A stretch of DNA of 64,000 nt from Trichoplax adhaerens (lineage: Eukaryota; Placozoa; Uniplacotomia; Trichoplacea; Trichoplacidae): NCBI RefSeq assembly GCF_000150275.1, contig NW_002060964.1, forward strand, positions 695,322-759,321, read 5' to 3'. The translations under genes and the position numbers were made by a program. Under the pieces are notes generated by a model that saw only the letters and a list, made by a program, of their open reading frames with translations, ran no database searches and had not been told where the DNA came from. Positions 15,001 to 26,237 of the stretch are shown in pieces. Position 1 is the first letter of the stretch, and each line of letters opens with the position of its first letter.

Positions 15001-17409
15001 CTGTATACGAGTATTAATCTAAAGAATCGAAATCTGGAAACTCATGCTTAAAACTAACGTTTTTCTTTTGCAAATATGTTAGAGATAAATTAATGTTTTG
15101 AACGCGTTGGATTCGCATTTTTCCTCTGGTGATTTTACCCTAGAAAAGACATTTAAATGGGTAAATGAAAACAGCATGAAGTACGTAACACTGCAGTTAA
15201 GAACATAAATAGCATCGGAATTGATGAAAAAATTGATTGCGATATTAGCATTTCCATATTAATTTGATACATGATGTACAGAAATCACATTAGCAATGAT
15301 CTTTATTTGACCTACTCGAACATAAATATTTTCCTAGTCTTTTAAAATTAAAGCGTATTTAGCAATCATTACGATGATGATATTATTACTTTCGAAAATA
15401 TTAAAGCGGTAAAATAAAAAAAATTTGGTTCAAAGCAAATTAATTGTTGATAAAAAAATTTTAGCATGATAAGGTAGATCATTAATGATCCACACGCCGT
15501 GTAATTGTAGCGGTAACAATGACGCTAGCTAAAGTGCCTTTTAATTCTACCTTATTTAATCTAATTTGAATGATAGTAATATTTTATCGTCATAATGTAT
15601 CTTAGTATGGGAAGGTTAATAAAATTAAATGATAAAATTGCAGGATAAGAGTAAATGAATAATTATTGAATAGAAATAAGGAAATCTATGATATGGCAAG
15701 TGTTGTTTCCAAAGAATTCAGCAAAATTTTGAAGTATTCCGATAATTATAGCACTTGTAAGACATTCCGTAATACGCGTAAATAAGCTTATCCAAAATTT
15801 CTTAGTAAACTCAGGCATTACTAACGAATGATCCTAGTGATATTATTTATTTCTCTATGTTATATCGAAGTAAGAGTGTGTAAAATTTTTGTAATCAAAA
15901 TGGACTAATAACATAATTGATATGAAAAGTCGACATGATAATCTTATGGCTTTCAAGCAGTCAAGCATCGCTTTCTATAATGGAATGGCTCCTGTAACAC
16001 CTGTTAACTATCTCTAAAGGCTACACTATTCTAATTTCTACGACCTAAATTCATAGGCGCCGGAAAAAACTTCCTTAATAACATTGCTTCTTTGTATCTT
16101 ATCGAATCAAGGTAGCGAGAAATAATAAATATGAATATTTTAATATCCGCTACTAAATTGTAGTCTAGTAAGAATAGTTTATTGCCGCAATAGCCATGTG
16201 CAAGATTGATTCATGGCATTACTGCTCAGAATTTGTAACATTTTGTTAAGCATCTCTAAAGTAGACTATTTGATACGGTAATTTGCTAATCTAGTCTAAA
16301 TTTAGCTATTAGCTATGATTATTCTCTATATATTGCAGTGTAACGAAGGACTTCATCAAATTTTAAACAAATATGAAATCAAGAAACAATACGAATAATG
16401 AGTTGAAGAATGATTCAATAACGATCTCATATGCAATAGAATTTTTAGATGGGCTATGCCTGCTATTATTGCATTTGTGAAAGTAGATCTCAACCCAAGT
16501 TTGCATAATCTAATTTAATTAATGTCTTTAAAGGAATCTCTATTCATTTTTTTGTTCTATTAATATTATAATGACAATATAACGGCACAAATTTCTAGCT
16601 AAGGTTAAATTAATAATTATAATTTATGCTGACACTCAGTGTAATTAGAGTAGATGAGCCCTTGTATTATCGTTAATAAACTAATCTCCAGGTCGATATT
16701 ATTCTGATTTTGTATTGGCTAATTTAAGGGAGGCGTTACTTATGATTTTTAATAATATTATTCTTCACATTGTAGCAAGCCGTCAGTGTGATATAATGGC
16801 AGCATAATTAAATCTAGCGATAACAATAAAGTCATCAAGCGTACCACTCGTTCGCCAGATAGAACTTCAAGTAGTCGTAAAATAATAATTCCATCTTTTA
16901 GATCTTCATATAGATCTTTCACTTCGAGATGGACTTTGGCGATATGAGAATTAACCCATTTAGTGAAAGTTTTTTTCTGGACATTTTCTCGTTCACCTAT
17001 TCTCATAAGAAGAAGTGCAGGAATAAAAATTGAGCTGGTCATTATAAGATAGCCAAGTCTACATTAACCTCTATTTTTAATATAGCTAAAGCCAATAGCG
17101 CAATGTTAATATACGAGTTCATTATAGGCAATATATAATATATGCTACAATGACCTTTTATCTTCTGGCTTTTTATATGTAATAAAAGCCAATAATTCAA
17201 GTTTAGATAGAAGAGAATTACAATGCAAAACGAATTAATAATTATAAGCATATTTTCGTTAAAAGATCGACTATAAGTTTGAATACATTAGAATTCGGTG
17301 TTAGGTTTAGTCAATGCCTATGATTTTCTCGCGTAAATAACTGACCTGCTAATGCTTTTCTAGATTTCTCAAACATTCCTGCTCTTGCTTCATCATTATT
17401 TTGTGACAT
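1..17409 (-). CDS. Beta-spectrin, 33 exons visible, 3' end beyond the window
   Basis: Actin-crosslinking subunit of the membrane skeleton, pairing with alpha-spectrin. Exons, 5' to 3': 17409-17346, 16996-16845, 15139-15059, 14893-14801, 14609-14509, 14195-14115, 13978-13863, 13772-13663, 12964-12777, 12622-12505, 12399-12335, 12230-12188, 11721-11507, 11417-11279, 10552-10393, 9798-7238, 6022-5913, 5720-5624, 5540-5451, 5363-5163, 4997-4920, 4850-4720, 4250-4100, 3916-3833, 2987-2793, 2611-2543, 2423-2313, 2229-1982, 1877-1739, 989-905, 642-548, 391-290, 95-1. All joins keep phase and use GT/AG. The ATG at 17409 follows an in-frame TGA. Residues 25-265 form two CH domains. About 17 spectrin repeats follow, matching conventional beta-spectrins rather than 30-repeat beta-heavy forms, and I see no SH3 domain. 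A PH domain, if present, lies outside. The least certain join is 4720/4250 (donor GTTCGT; a second acceptor near 4223 is also in phase). The subfamily is inferred from repeat count. Confidence 0.93.
1105..1300. repeat. Short degenerate tandem repeat in a spectrin intron
   Basis: Three diverged copies, each starting with a block like CTAATYRATTRCATTMA near 1111, 1191 and 1253. Two are followed by CTTTCATAARTAA. The unit is about 60-80 bp. It lies in the intron between the exons at 1877-1739 and 989-905. No coding content seen. Confidence 0.5.
4310..4735. repeat. Tandem repeat overlapping the exon 22 splice donor
   Basis: About four diverged copies with a 120-135 bp period. Each carries TTATGCTTAG-like sequence, a GTCTTCATC-like block (4333, about 4473, 4594, 4725) and CATAATTAA-type sequence. 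The copy at 4710-4735 includes the last codons and the donor of the spectrin exon ending at 4720. The others are intronic and non-coding. Confidence 0.6.
6240..7000. repeat. Four-copy ~185-bp tandem repeat in spectrin intron 16
   Basis: Copies begin near 6323, 6509, 6670 and 6880 with AGATTAGG-type sequence. Most continue with a block like GATATCTAATAATCTTAATGC, then ATTATGA and GCATTAACGTTGATATGA. Spacing is 160-210 bp. It lies in the 1.2-kb intron immediately downstream of the giant exon. No open reading frame of note. Confidence 0.65.
7238..9798 (-). other. Giant 2,561-bp exon 16 of beta-spectrin (about eight repeats)
   Basis: This single exon encodes 853 complete codons, roughly residues 577-1429. 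It covers about eight consecutive triple-helical spectrin repeats, with the conserved helix-A tryptophans visible (for example [40 protein letters not shown]). It starts after acceptor AG at 9799-9800 and ends at donor GTAAAT. All other visible exons of the gene are 43-248 bp. Within it, residues about 1182-1204 form a strongly basic stretch (10 Lys/Arg of 23) inserted in one repeat between helices A and B. The exon size suggests past loss of several introns in this part of the gene. Confidence 0.93.
10085..10310. repeat. Three-copy ~80-bp repeat in spectrin intron 15
   Basis: Copies near 10090, 10161 and 10252 share GGAAAATAACGAAAAACTATR followed by ATTTTGC and a TCTGATCGAAAACTG-like end. 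They sit in the intron just upstream of the giant exon and are non-coding. Confidence 0.6.
13663..17409 (-). other. Actin-binding tandem CH domains of the beta-spectrin gene
   Basis: These are the first eight exons of the spectrin gene, about 266 codons. Exon 2 carries the start of CH1 ([20 protein letters not shown], then [10 protein letters not shown]). Exons 3 and 4 complete CH1, with GKMRI and [13 protein letters not shown]...LGLIW. Exon 5 opens CH2 with the spectrin signature [11 protein letters not shown]. Exon 6 has [20 protein letters not shown], exon 7 [10 protein letters not shown] and exon 8 [20 protein letters not shown]. The order and motifs are diagnostic of a beta-spectrin actin-binding domain. 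Intron phases differ along the domain (1, 0, 0, 0, 2, 2, 1, 0), and every one joins in frame, which supports the model. This region should bind F-actin and, by family knowledge, protein 4.1. Confidence 0.94.
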
Positions 17410-20400
17410 TGTTAGTTTTCCTATTCATATGGAAATGGTTGCGAAAGTCAATAATCTTCAAGTGTTTAAGGCACTATGTCAATAATTTCATCTACTGAAA
17501 ACGGAAAAGAAACTATTCCATCGTAAAATGCATACTAAAAAGGCGTGAAAAACTGACGTTTAACCACCAACAAAATTGGTCTTAAAGTTTCGTTAATAAT
17601 GTCATTCATCAACAGCAAGGATATTGTATCATTAACTTTAGAAAGAAAATAATCAGATATCCATCCTGAATGCAGAAGAGAGCCGTATAAAATTTACATA
17701 AGTCTATGCCGCATTGCCTCAGGTCAAATAGAAGATACAAACTTTTGTTACTTATTGTATCACGTTCAGCGACGACAGACAATAGCAATAGTTAAATGTC
17801 TTGACTTCTATTCAGCTAAGAAATAACGTAAGCCGTGTCCTTGATAATAATGCTATTTTAATGGTATAGGCAAATACGAGATTTCTTTCTACCGAAAGGA
17901 TTATCTTGATGAAAGTACAACAGACTATCTTTTGATAATCCGGCTGAGTAAACGAGCAAAACATGGGCATATCCGCAATTATTTAACGTACGAGTATACG
18001 GTTAGCGATGGCAATTTTTAGCCCTATTTTTTTTAGGATCACAAAGTTAAGGAAGTGATATCAAGCTGTGTTGCAGACAGCTGCCTATAGAGATTTATCG
18101 ATCTTTAGTAAGAAAAACAACTACAGGATACATTGCACTAGTAAATCTAAACATCTATAATCCAACAAATGATTCGATTTTAGCGTGTAAATTGCAGGTG
18201 CCTAATAACGATTAAATGAATCCAATGCTAAATTATCAGAAATAGAGAGTAATTGAAATATTTTCTTTTAGTAGACTAGAAATATATATAAAAATCATAG
18301 GGACGATGTATTTTACCACGTGCGAAAAGGTTGATAGGTTGCAGAAATATGACAAGGCTTAATCAGTAGGGCTTCTAAAATTTTTTTTTGAATTGATGTA
18401 AGAAGTGACAATTTTAATATTTAAAATAACTCCTTTTAAGCATGATTATAAAGCGGATATATCGTAGAAGATGTAGCTGCTCATCAAAATGGATAACTGT
18501 ACTAAATATACCGTAATGATCATCTATTCTGCATAAATTCATCAATAGCAGTATTGATAAAATGATGGATAAAAACTCGATTTGATTTGATTTGCTCCAT
18601 TGGCGTAAAGGTGATCCAAACTTACCAAAGATTAGTGCTTTAGTTAGAAAGCTCACCAATGACTTGTATTGATAATTGCTTACAATTTCGTTTTCGCTTG
18701 GATCACTAGCTAGACCAGGATAAACCTGCTAGAACTCTATCGATTCCCGATAAATATGAGATTAGCAAGTCCTTACCACTAACAGCCGCCTTGACGATCC
18801 AGTAAAAGTTAAGATGAGCTATGAAACTGATTAAAATAGGCTGCAGCCTTATATCGTTATGGTTAATAAATGCAATGAAGAGGATGCACGTATATTACAG
18901 AATAATATGACTCATTGCATTGTCACAGTGGTTATTAGCGTTATTATATTACAATATCGTTGAGGGAATACGTCAATCACGTGTATCAAATCACAACATA
19001 ATGAATAGGAGCTTCATACCACTAACCGCTAAGCTATATTCTATTTCTACCAATCATTTAGCATAGCAGACAATGCTTAGCTTACTTGTCGCAATTTTCA
19101 ACATAGCTACGAGTTCAATGTTATTATCAACAATGATGAGTAGCATTAATTAATAGTACAACCTGCGAGTGTCTGGACTACAGGTCTAATTTTTTAAAGA
19201 TTTTTACGGTATACGATATTTTAAGATACAGTAATATCGTCGGATATAATACAGTAGGCAAAAATTAATTATGTAATTTTGATTAAATTCAAACAACAAT
19301 GTTTATTTAATCTTGCTGCAAAGAGTAACCATCCAATGCCGAATTTCTAAACAAGTTAAACTCTAGTGAATGTACAATGTTACCATTATTATGTGTTCCT
19401 TTCACAATGTAGTACGGTGAATTAATATATTTCGCTTACGATCGCAATTAAGTTAAGCCTTTATTGATCTATTTTGTCTATCGGATCGACTAACTAGTGC
19501 TTCATTTATAAATTATGGTGCAATTGATAAATTAAATTTATAAACGTTTCACAAATAACCGTAAACGCGAATAACATATTGCAAGCTATAATGAATTATA
19601 CATGCAATCATGCTAATTATAAGGAAAGCGTCAACTTGGAAACCACAAGGTTACAGAACAAACCGACGATACCAGTTCATGGTCTTCATTCCCAGTGATA
19701 CTTTTATTATCGTTACTTTGACATGAGTAACGATAACCACGTTGATAATTGAACCGCATAACGTCACAATCACCCAGTAGGTTAATCTTTTAATTATGTC
19801 TGCTTTATTAGCTATACAACAATAAAACTATTGATCTCAAATGTAAATACGTGTCTGGTCTACGAGATCCAAGACCTCATGTAATACGAGCGCAGCAATG
19901 CCAGCAATGCACGTAAAAATTCAAAGTATTCTTGTAGACCTTAGAGCTCTTAATTTCATGTAGGTAAACCATCAATACCTTGCTCGTACAACAGTGCAGT
20001 ATCATAAATTACAAAGAAATCATACCAAATCTATGCCATCGATAGGAAATAAAGCACGACGTCGCCAGATGATAAAGCTCGTCGAAATTGAAACCGCTAG
20101 TCAAATTTATAACTTTAAAGAACTTACTATATAAACGTAATCTGTATCCTATGTCATTGATGCTCCAGTTAACGGTATTATATGGTAATAACAATTAGGT
20201 AAATAGTAAAACGTAGTATACATTAACATGTCGCTAAAAAAAATTACAATTATAAACACATCAGAAAATATGCCAGTAAAAGTCATTTCAGGAAAATCTT
20301 CAATATATTCGTACGCCAACCCTGACACTAGCTTAGTTCAATGTGTTGGCTGCGGTAAGATATTAAAGAATTACAATAAAATTTGTTTAAGATCATTCAA

Positions 20401-20909
20401 ATTATTAAAGGGGAGTGAGATAATCCCATTATGAAGATTTACGTACTACAAGAATCGCAGTACTAGTACCATGCATAGCGACCAGTCTCACAATTTTAAA
20501 AATATCTAAACTAAAGCGACGACTACAAAATTTAGAACCTATCTCTTGTAACGATTTTGTTCAAGAAATCGAATAAAATCTACTTCTTAAGCAAGAAATG
20601 TACGCTAACTTGACAAATTATATCAAGTGAGCAGCTACAATAAGCAAGTATTAAGGTGTAGTTATTATATTGTTACAGCATCAACCAGGAACTTACATAT
20701 ATTTTCTATGTCTTATCATTGTACTCGTAATCGCATTCAATATAATAAAAATTAGCAATCATTTCACGACGTCGCGAAAGTAAAGATGTCAAATTTTTTA
20801 AAATTATAATCTAGAGGAGTGTCATGATCTCCGAGTAGACCCAACTTTAACAAGATATTCCGCAAAAGTAACGGTATTTTATAGAAGTTTACAGGGAATA
20901 TCACTATAA
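17410..20909. other. Intergenic: spectrin 5' flank and ERR 3' flank
   Basis: This is 3.5 kb between two genes on the same (minus) strand. It should contain the beta-spectrin promoter (right of 17409) and the ERR 3' untranslated region (left of 20910). I found no convincing exon, RNA gene or repeat. The open frames on both strands are short and show no recognisable composition. Confidence 0.6.
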
Positions 20910-23294
20910 TTATTGTAATAATTCATTCGCTTCCAACATTTCTAACAATAGGTTGTACATTGGTACCTCTCCTGCGACTTTGATACTAAAAAGTTTTTCT
21001 ATTCCCCTAGAGCTAATTGCCTTTAATTCTGGTAAAGTCATTAATAATTGAGCAAATCGCAAAGGTTGTTCGGGGTAATTCAACAATGTATACCGCTGAA
21101 GTGCCAGATATAAAGTCCCTTGAACCGACTCTACACGACTGACATCGGTTAGATTTCTTGAATCTAGTTAAATTATCCACATAAGATTAATACACTTTTC
21201 ATGGTATTCTGTAAATTTACTTCCGGGTATAATACACAATTTACTTAATGATTTCCGAACAGAAACTCGGTATAAAGTTCAACTTACCGGAGTTAACTAG
21301 CGCAATCGCTTTTAAGCAAGCAAATTCTTGCTTATCCATACTAATGCTTCTATACTTAGTGACCAATTCAAAAGCGTGCCTATTTATTTCGTCTAACCCA
21401 GCCGCACGAGATTGCTTATGTCCCATAACCATATCACATGCGTAAACAAGCTGATTGAGAAGTTAAAAATACGCATCAACGTTCTTTTCCTTCGTAAGTA
21501 AAACTACAAGATATTTGTACTATATTTGCAATATATGAATGACTAACTTTGTTATCATATGGCATCGAACGGAACGCTAGATCAATCATAAATACTTCAA
21601 GCCAGGATGCTTGCAATAATACTACTTGATCGTTCAAACAAAGACTGGTATACCCAGGAATTCTTTTCGCCCAATCAATTACCATAACTAACTCTCTTTC
21701 TACCATTTCACAGATTATAGTTATAGTTCGTATGCCAGAGTCTTCGGCTTCTGGATCTGGACAAGCAGGTAGCATAGGCGGTTCAGCTTCCAGTAACTTC
21801 TTGATAACATCATTTACGATTATCTGTTTCCCATCACGCTACAGGAAAAATTACATTTATATTTCTTATCAATTGAAAATTTTCAACGGCCTTTGCATCT
21901 TGTATGTATTTAAGATGCCATAGAATTATCTAATAGTACTATAGGAATGCCCGCTGCACTAATTAGCATTTACAGTTTTAACAAAGTTTTTAAAAAACTG
22001 ATGTATTATACTGTATTTGTTGATAGTATGAAATAGTCATTGTGAAACTTTACCTTTTGGTCGATAACGTATTTTTCTCCACTACCAATAAATTCCTTTA
22101 AAATTTTAATATCGTAACCTTTGTCAGGAGATGGAGTGGAAGGTAGTCTAGTACAATTTACATCGATGTACTTGTCTTCATTAATTTTTAAAGACTGAAT
22201 GGAATTATCCTCAGCTTTATCGGTATCAGCTTGAGAGAAACTGGAAGCTGTAGATGAACTAATGAAACTGTCGGGACTGGTGACACTTTTACATTGCCCT
22301 ACTGAAGCAGGTTTTTCGTACTTAACTCTACCACCAGGATTTCGATTTTTTCTAACACCTAATAAATAAATAAATTTATAATAGTACTCAATTTATACCG
22401 TCAAAATTATGCAATAAGCCGGGCGAACAAAAACGTTGTTCAATGATAACCAATGGAGATAACGACGTTATATTACATCCCATTTTACTGATAAAAAACT
22501 GACAGAGTATCGAAATATTAGTATTTATAGTATCTGTATGCTACATCCGGCATGCTTTTATGTGTAGGACTACAAAGTGTCCTGGTTACCTTCTCTGATC
22601 ATCCCCACATCGAAACATTTTTGGAGTCGACATGCTTGGCAACATTTTCTACGTTGTTTATCAACTTTACATCGACTTCCAGAAGGACAAGTATAAGCAA
22701 CGGAAGATTGAATGCTACGTTTAAAGAAAGCTTTACAGCCTTCGCAAGACAGTACACCATAATGCAGACCCTAACATGAATAAAGGAAATAGTTGTAGAG
22801 GTTAAGTAAAGATGTTACACCTTCAAAGCGTAAAGCCTTTACGATATTTAATGCCTTCTGCTAGTTCTCTTTTAATATATTATGCATACCGAGGCACGAT
22901 CACCACAGACTAGACAAGCTTGATTTTGGCTGAAAGTACCATGTTCAAGATTGGGGACGGATTTTTCGGACGGCACTATAACAGCAGGGACTACAGGGAT
23001 AGAGATTTTACTAGCGTCATAAGATTGATTTTTTGGACGAAGCATTCCACAAAGGGAAGCTGGCGTGGGAGCCGTATATATTGGTAGTCCTGCAAGCGGT
23101 AACGGCTGTATTCTATCGACACTGTTATGCAACGATGTTATGTTATCATTCTTCGAGTCCGAGGAAGTGGTGGTACCAGAATCGACTCCCTTATCCAGCC
23201 GGCTGGAAGCAGTAGAAGTAAATACCAATTGATCACTGGCGCTTGTGACCGGTTCAATTGGAGTACCAGAATGACTCGCAAAAGTACTTGTCAT
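20910..23294 (-). CDS. ERR: Estrogen-related receptor (NR3B-type nuclear receptor), complete
   Basis: DNA-binding transcription factor. Exons: 23294-22890, 22770-22590, 22358-22054, 21838-21548, 21450-21288, 21163-20910, giving 532 aa. All phases join, and an in-frame TAA lies 12 bp upstream of the ATG. The Ser/Thr-rich A/B region is followed from residue 127 by a two-zinc-finger domain starting CLVCGDRAS. The P-box is [10 protein letters not shown] and the second finger ends [10 protein letters not shown]. The C-terminal extension [15 protein letters not shown] is ERR-like. The ligand-binding domain has [28 protein letters not shown] and [15 protein letters not shown]. It ends in helix 12 [11 protein letters not shown], which closely matches the ERR AF-2 motif and predicts activation without hormone. 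The Glu and Arg that contact ligand phenol in steroid receptors (in RELV and FRSM) are present, as in vertebrate ERRs. The alternative, an estrogen receptor, fits the ligand-binding domain less well. Confidence 0.94.
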
Positions 23295-24249
23295 GATATG
23301 TTCTATTTAAATTAATTATTATTTTACTTTATACAGTTGAGCTTTCAATTAGCGTTTCACAGAGTTCTGCTCGTAAAAACCAACCTCTACACCCCAGTTT
23401 CATAGCATTAATCCCAAAACATAGTTGACACTCTGAGCTACAGCAGAAAGACAAAGTAAGAGTTAATTCAACGGCAACTATATATCTATGATTTAACAAC
23501 ATTATACGAGTAGAAAATGAGTAACTCATTAAAAAGTTGAGTATCGCTTGGATTGATCATGTAACAAGCACACCTATACACGTATTAAGTAGACCATGTC
23601 AACGTCATGATAGTATCGCGGAAAGTAATTACGCGATTGTGCTATTCTATAATAGTCTCTGTTGGGTATGACTTTGGGATCAATATGGATATCTGACTGC
23701 TACACTATTAAATGATTTTTGACTCTTTTTACTGTCGATTTAGATTGTATCTAAGAGTTCTGTGTTAAATGGGCTTCTCATCCCTGTTTTTCAAATTAAA
23801 ATTTTGGAGAGATATATTGCCAATCTACTGTAGTTTAATACAACGCGAATATTAGCAGATATTGCTTCTGAGAGCAATTTTCAAATCATGCACTGGTTAG
23901 AGCAGTTTGTGCAATTTACTGTAAAAGTGAAGAGATTCAGATCAGATTCTGGAACGTTATAGCTAGACAAGTTAAGTTCAAATTGAGTTCATCTGATGTT
24001 TGTATCCATGGGCACATGATGTATTTATCTCTTGAAGAAAATTTTCCATGGCAAATCTGCCAGATCCTGCAAAACAAAACGATGCAATGACAAATTGTCT
24101 AATTTTATTATCTTCCCTTCTTATTCTAATTATTTATTGATGACATTTGCGCAGTATAACAGACTGCAGAAACAAACTAACTGAGCTGTAGGTAAGGCAG
24201 AGGTACTGGAGTCAAATAATGCCAATAAAATAAAATAATTCATGACGGT

Positions 24250-24315
24250 AATTCCTGTACACAGGACAGTGTACAGTCGAGCTATACCGTACCGTACTGT
24301 ACTGTATGTACTGTA
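24250..24315. repeat. TACAGTA/TACTGTA array 1
   Basis: Overlapping copies of TACTGTA and related GTACAG/CTGTAC words, including CGTACTGTACTGTATGTACT. It is about 1 kb upstream of the ERR start codon. Smaller outliers lie at about 24580-24601 and 24732-24742. Confidence 0.75.
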
Positions 24316-25243
24316 CACTGTGGCAAGTGGCGGTTGAGAGTGTGGGTGATACGCTGACCTCTAATAGTAAACTACTGTCCGTACTAGTGGTTAGTGCTAT
24401 ACTGTACTCTCCATCCACAACATGGCTCCCGAATTCTGGCTTTTACAAGAAGAACTGTCAAGAAAGTTTTCATTTTCCCGTTCGTACTCATTCTGCAACT
24501 TTTATTACGGTATAATGTATTTTTGTTAGCAAAAGTAGAGTAGGAAATGATTGATTGGGCCCGTTTTTCCCTTCCAATACTGGTGTACTGTACTGTACTT
24601 TACCATCATTACCATAGTGCAATGCCGCATTGCACAGTGGTCATCAAAATAAATAAAAGCCAAATCTTCGCTACATGGTAACTAGCAATTTCCTACACGG
24701 GTACCAACAATATATACTCTCCATGACAAAGGTACTGTATACAGTGATGTGTGTATATTGACATATATATATACGATTGTAGAATGACGCACAGTATTGG
24801 GTAGGGAAAATGTCGCTGCTAAAAAAAGGATGACGAAGATTTCACTAAACTAGTTTAACAACTGTCGTTAAATAAGTAACTTGGATCAAATAAGTGTAGA
24901 TAGCTATGGATACCGATCATGGGAAGCTGCTGTAAACCAGGCTATCTACTAAAAAAAGGCCTATGCTCCATTTGTAGTTTATAGCTGAGATTTCCGATGC
25001 TATGTAATATACCGCGAAATTTGACGACGGTTTATCGAGTCATTACGTCTAAAAATTCGATAGCATGAGCTTGTACCTAAAGTGAATTAATTAACCTTTA
25101 CAAACTCGTCCATCCTATGACATTAAGATACAAACTATGATATCAACCGCGTCCTATTTCAGATTTATAAAGTGCAATCGGGCAGTCTCGTCCTATGTTA
25201 GCTGACGATCAGTCCATGATTATCTACCGGTCGACTGACTACC

Positions 25244-25352
25244 GTACGTATTACGTACAGTACAGTGTACTGTATGTTGTAGTGTGCAGTACAGTACAGT
25301 ACTGTACAGTATAAGACCCTGAGAGTACAGTACATACAGTACTGCATTCACT
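25244..25352. repeat. TACAGTA/TACTGTA array 2
   Basis: Roughly ten copies of TACAGTA or TACTGTA in about 110 bp, mixed with GTGTACTGTA and GTGCAGTACA variants. The two orientations alternate, so the segment can fold on itself. Confidence 0.8.
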
Positions 25353-25954
25353 GTAGGGTTGACGACCTTCAACATTGTGAGCCAACATACGAGTGCTTTA
25401 CAAAATGGGGTTAACCCGTACTTTTCGATTCAACGATAGGCTTCTGTTGAAAGTTTGAAACTTTGATACAATTAGGGAGTAGCCCATTCTATATACAATA
25501 CATAGATTCAATAGCATGTTCTCTCTATTCTTGAACTTGAAACTGGCAAAATTGAAATTCATTGATGCTTAGCGCAAACTGCACAGCAATGGAGCTACAG
25601 TCTGTACATCATGATGCAAGAATGACTATCGATTATGTTAACTTTACAGCAATAGGAAAGCCAGCTTCATCACGTACAGTGAGCGACTACAGATAGTACA
25701 CAAATTTAGAATAAATTCAACATTCTATTCATATATGACTTACTTGATGTCAGCAACGGTAAAAGTCGGCGATATCCGCTTCTTTATTTATCAGACATAA
25801 TAGTAGTGCCGCGGCAACGGGGATGAGAAGAGGCCGTACTTAAGGAAACCTCGGGCTGCTCGTTTTCCTGAAAAATGCTCTTGGGTTCCAACACTACTTT
25901 ACATTGTAAAGCGATATTCCTACAGCAGCGATGTAGCGTCTTCATTCCGTGCAG

Positions 25955-26100
25955 AACCGTACAGTACAGAGTACTGTACACTGCGCACTGTACTGCACCC
26001 GTGTAGAAAGGGGTACAGTACAAGATCATGGGTTTGACTAGAAATTTCTGGACTGAAAAATGTCTCTTATTACAGTACAGTACATGTACTGTACTGTAAT
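25955..26100. repeat. TACAGTA/TACTGTA array 3, ending in a 32-bp perfect palindrome
   Basis: Contains GTACAGTACAGAGTACTGTA and GGGTACAGTACAAG, then a perfect palindrome at 26069-26100. Its left half is ATTACAGTACAGTACA and its right half is the exact reverse complement, with no spacer. Confidence 0.85.
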
Positions 26101-26180
26101 GGACAGACTTGTCGAAAGGTAAACTGGACTATCGGTACCGGTGTCATGGACTGCATCGGCCCATCATATTGTACATACGA

Positions 26181-26237
26181 GGGATTGCAACCCGTGCGAA
26201 ATTTGTTACCAGAGTATGGAAACCCGGGTGCAATCCC
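26181..26237. repeat. Inverted repeat (hairpin) GGGATTGCAACCCG / CGGGTGCAATCCC
   Basis: Left arm 26181-26194 and right arm 26225-26237 pair with a single one-base bulge. They enclose a loop of about 30 bases. GTAC occurs outside both arms (26171-26174 and 26240-26243), so pairing may extend. Function unknown. Confidence 0.7.

Noticed and set aside
1-17409. Beta-heavy spectrin alternative
   Set aside because: No SH3 domain is visible and the repeat count at the window edge (about 17) fits the conventional form; not fully excluded because the 3' end is missing.
20228-20434. 68-codon frame with a CVGCGK motif
   Set aside because: A single Cys pair is not enough; no splice partners or context support it.
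20910-23294. First impression of an RXR gene
   Set aside because: The P-box (CEGCKA), C-terminal extension, the [12 protein letters not shown] block and helix 12 LLLEMLEA match ERR, not RXR.
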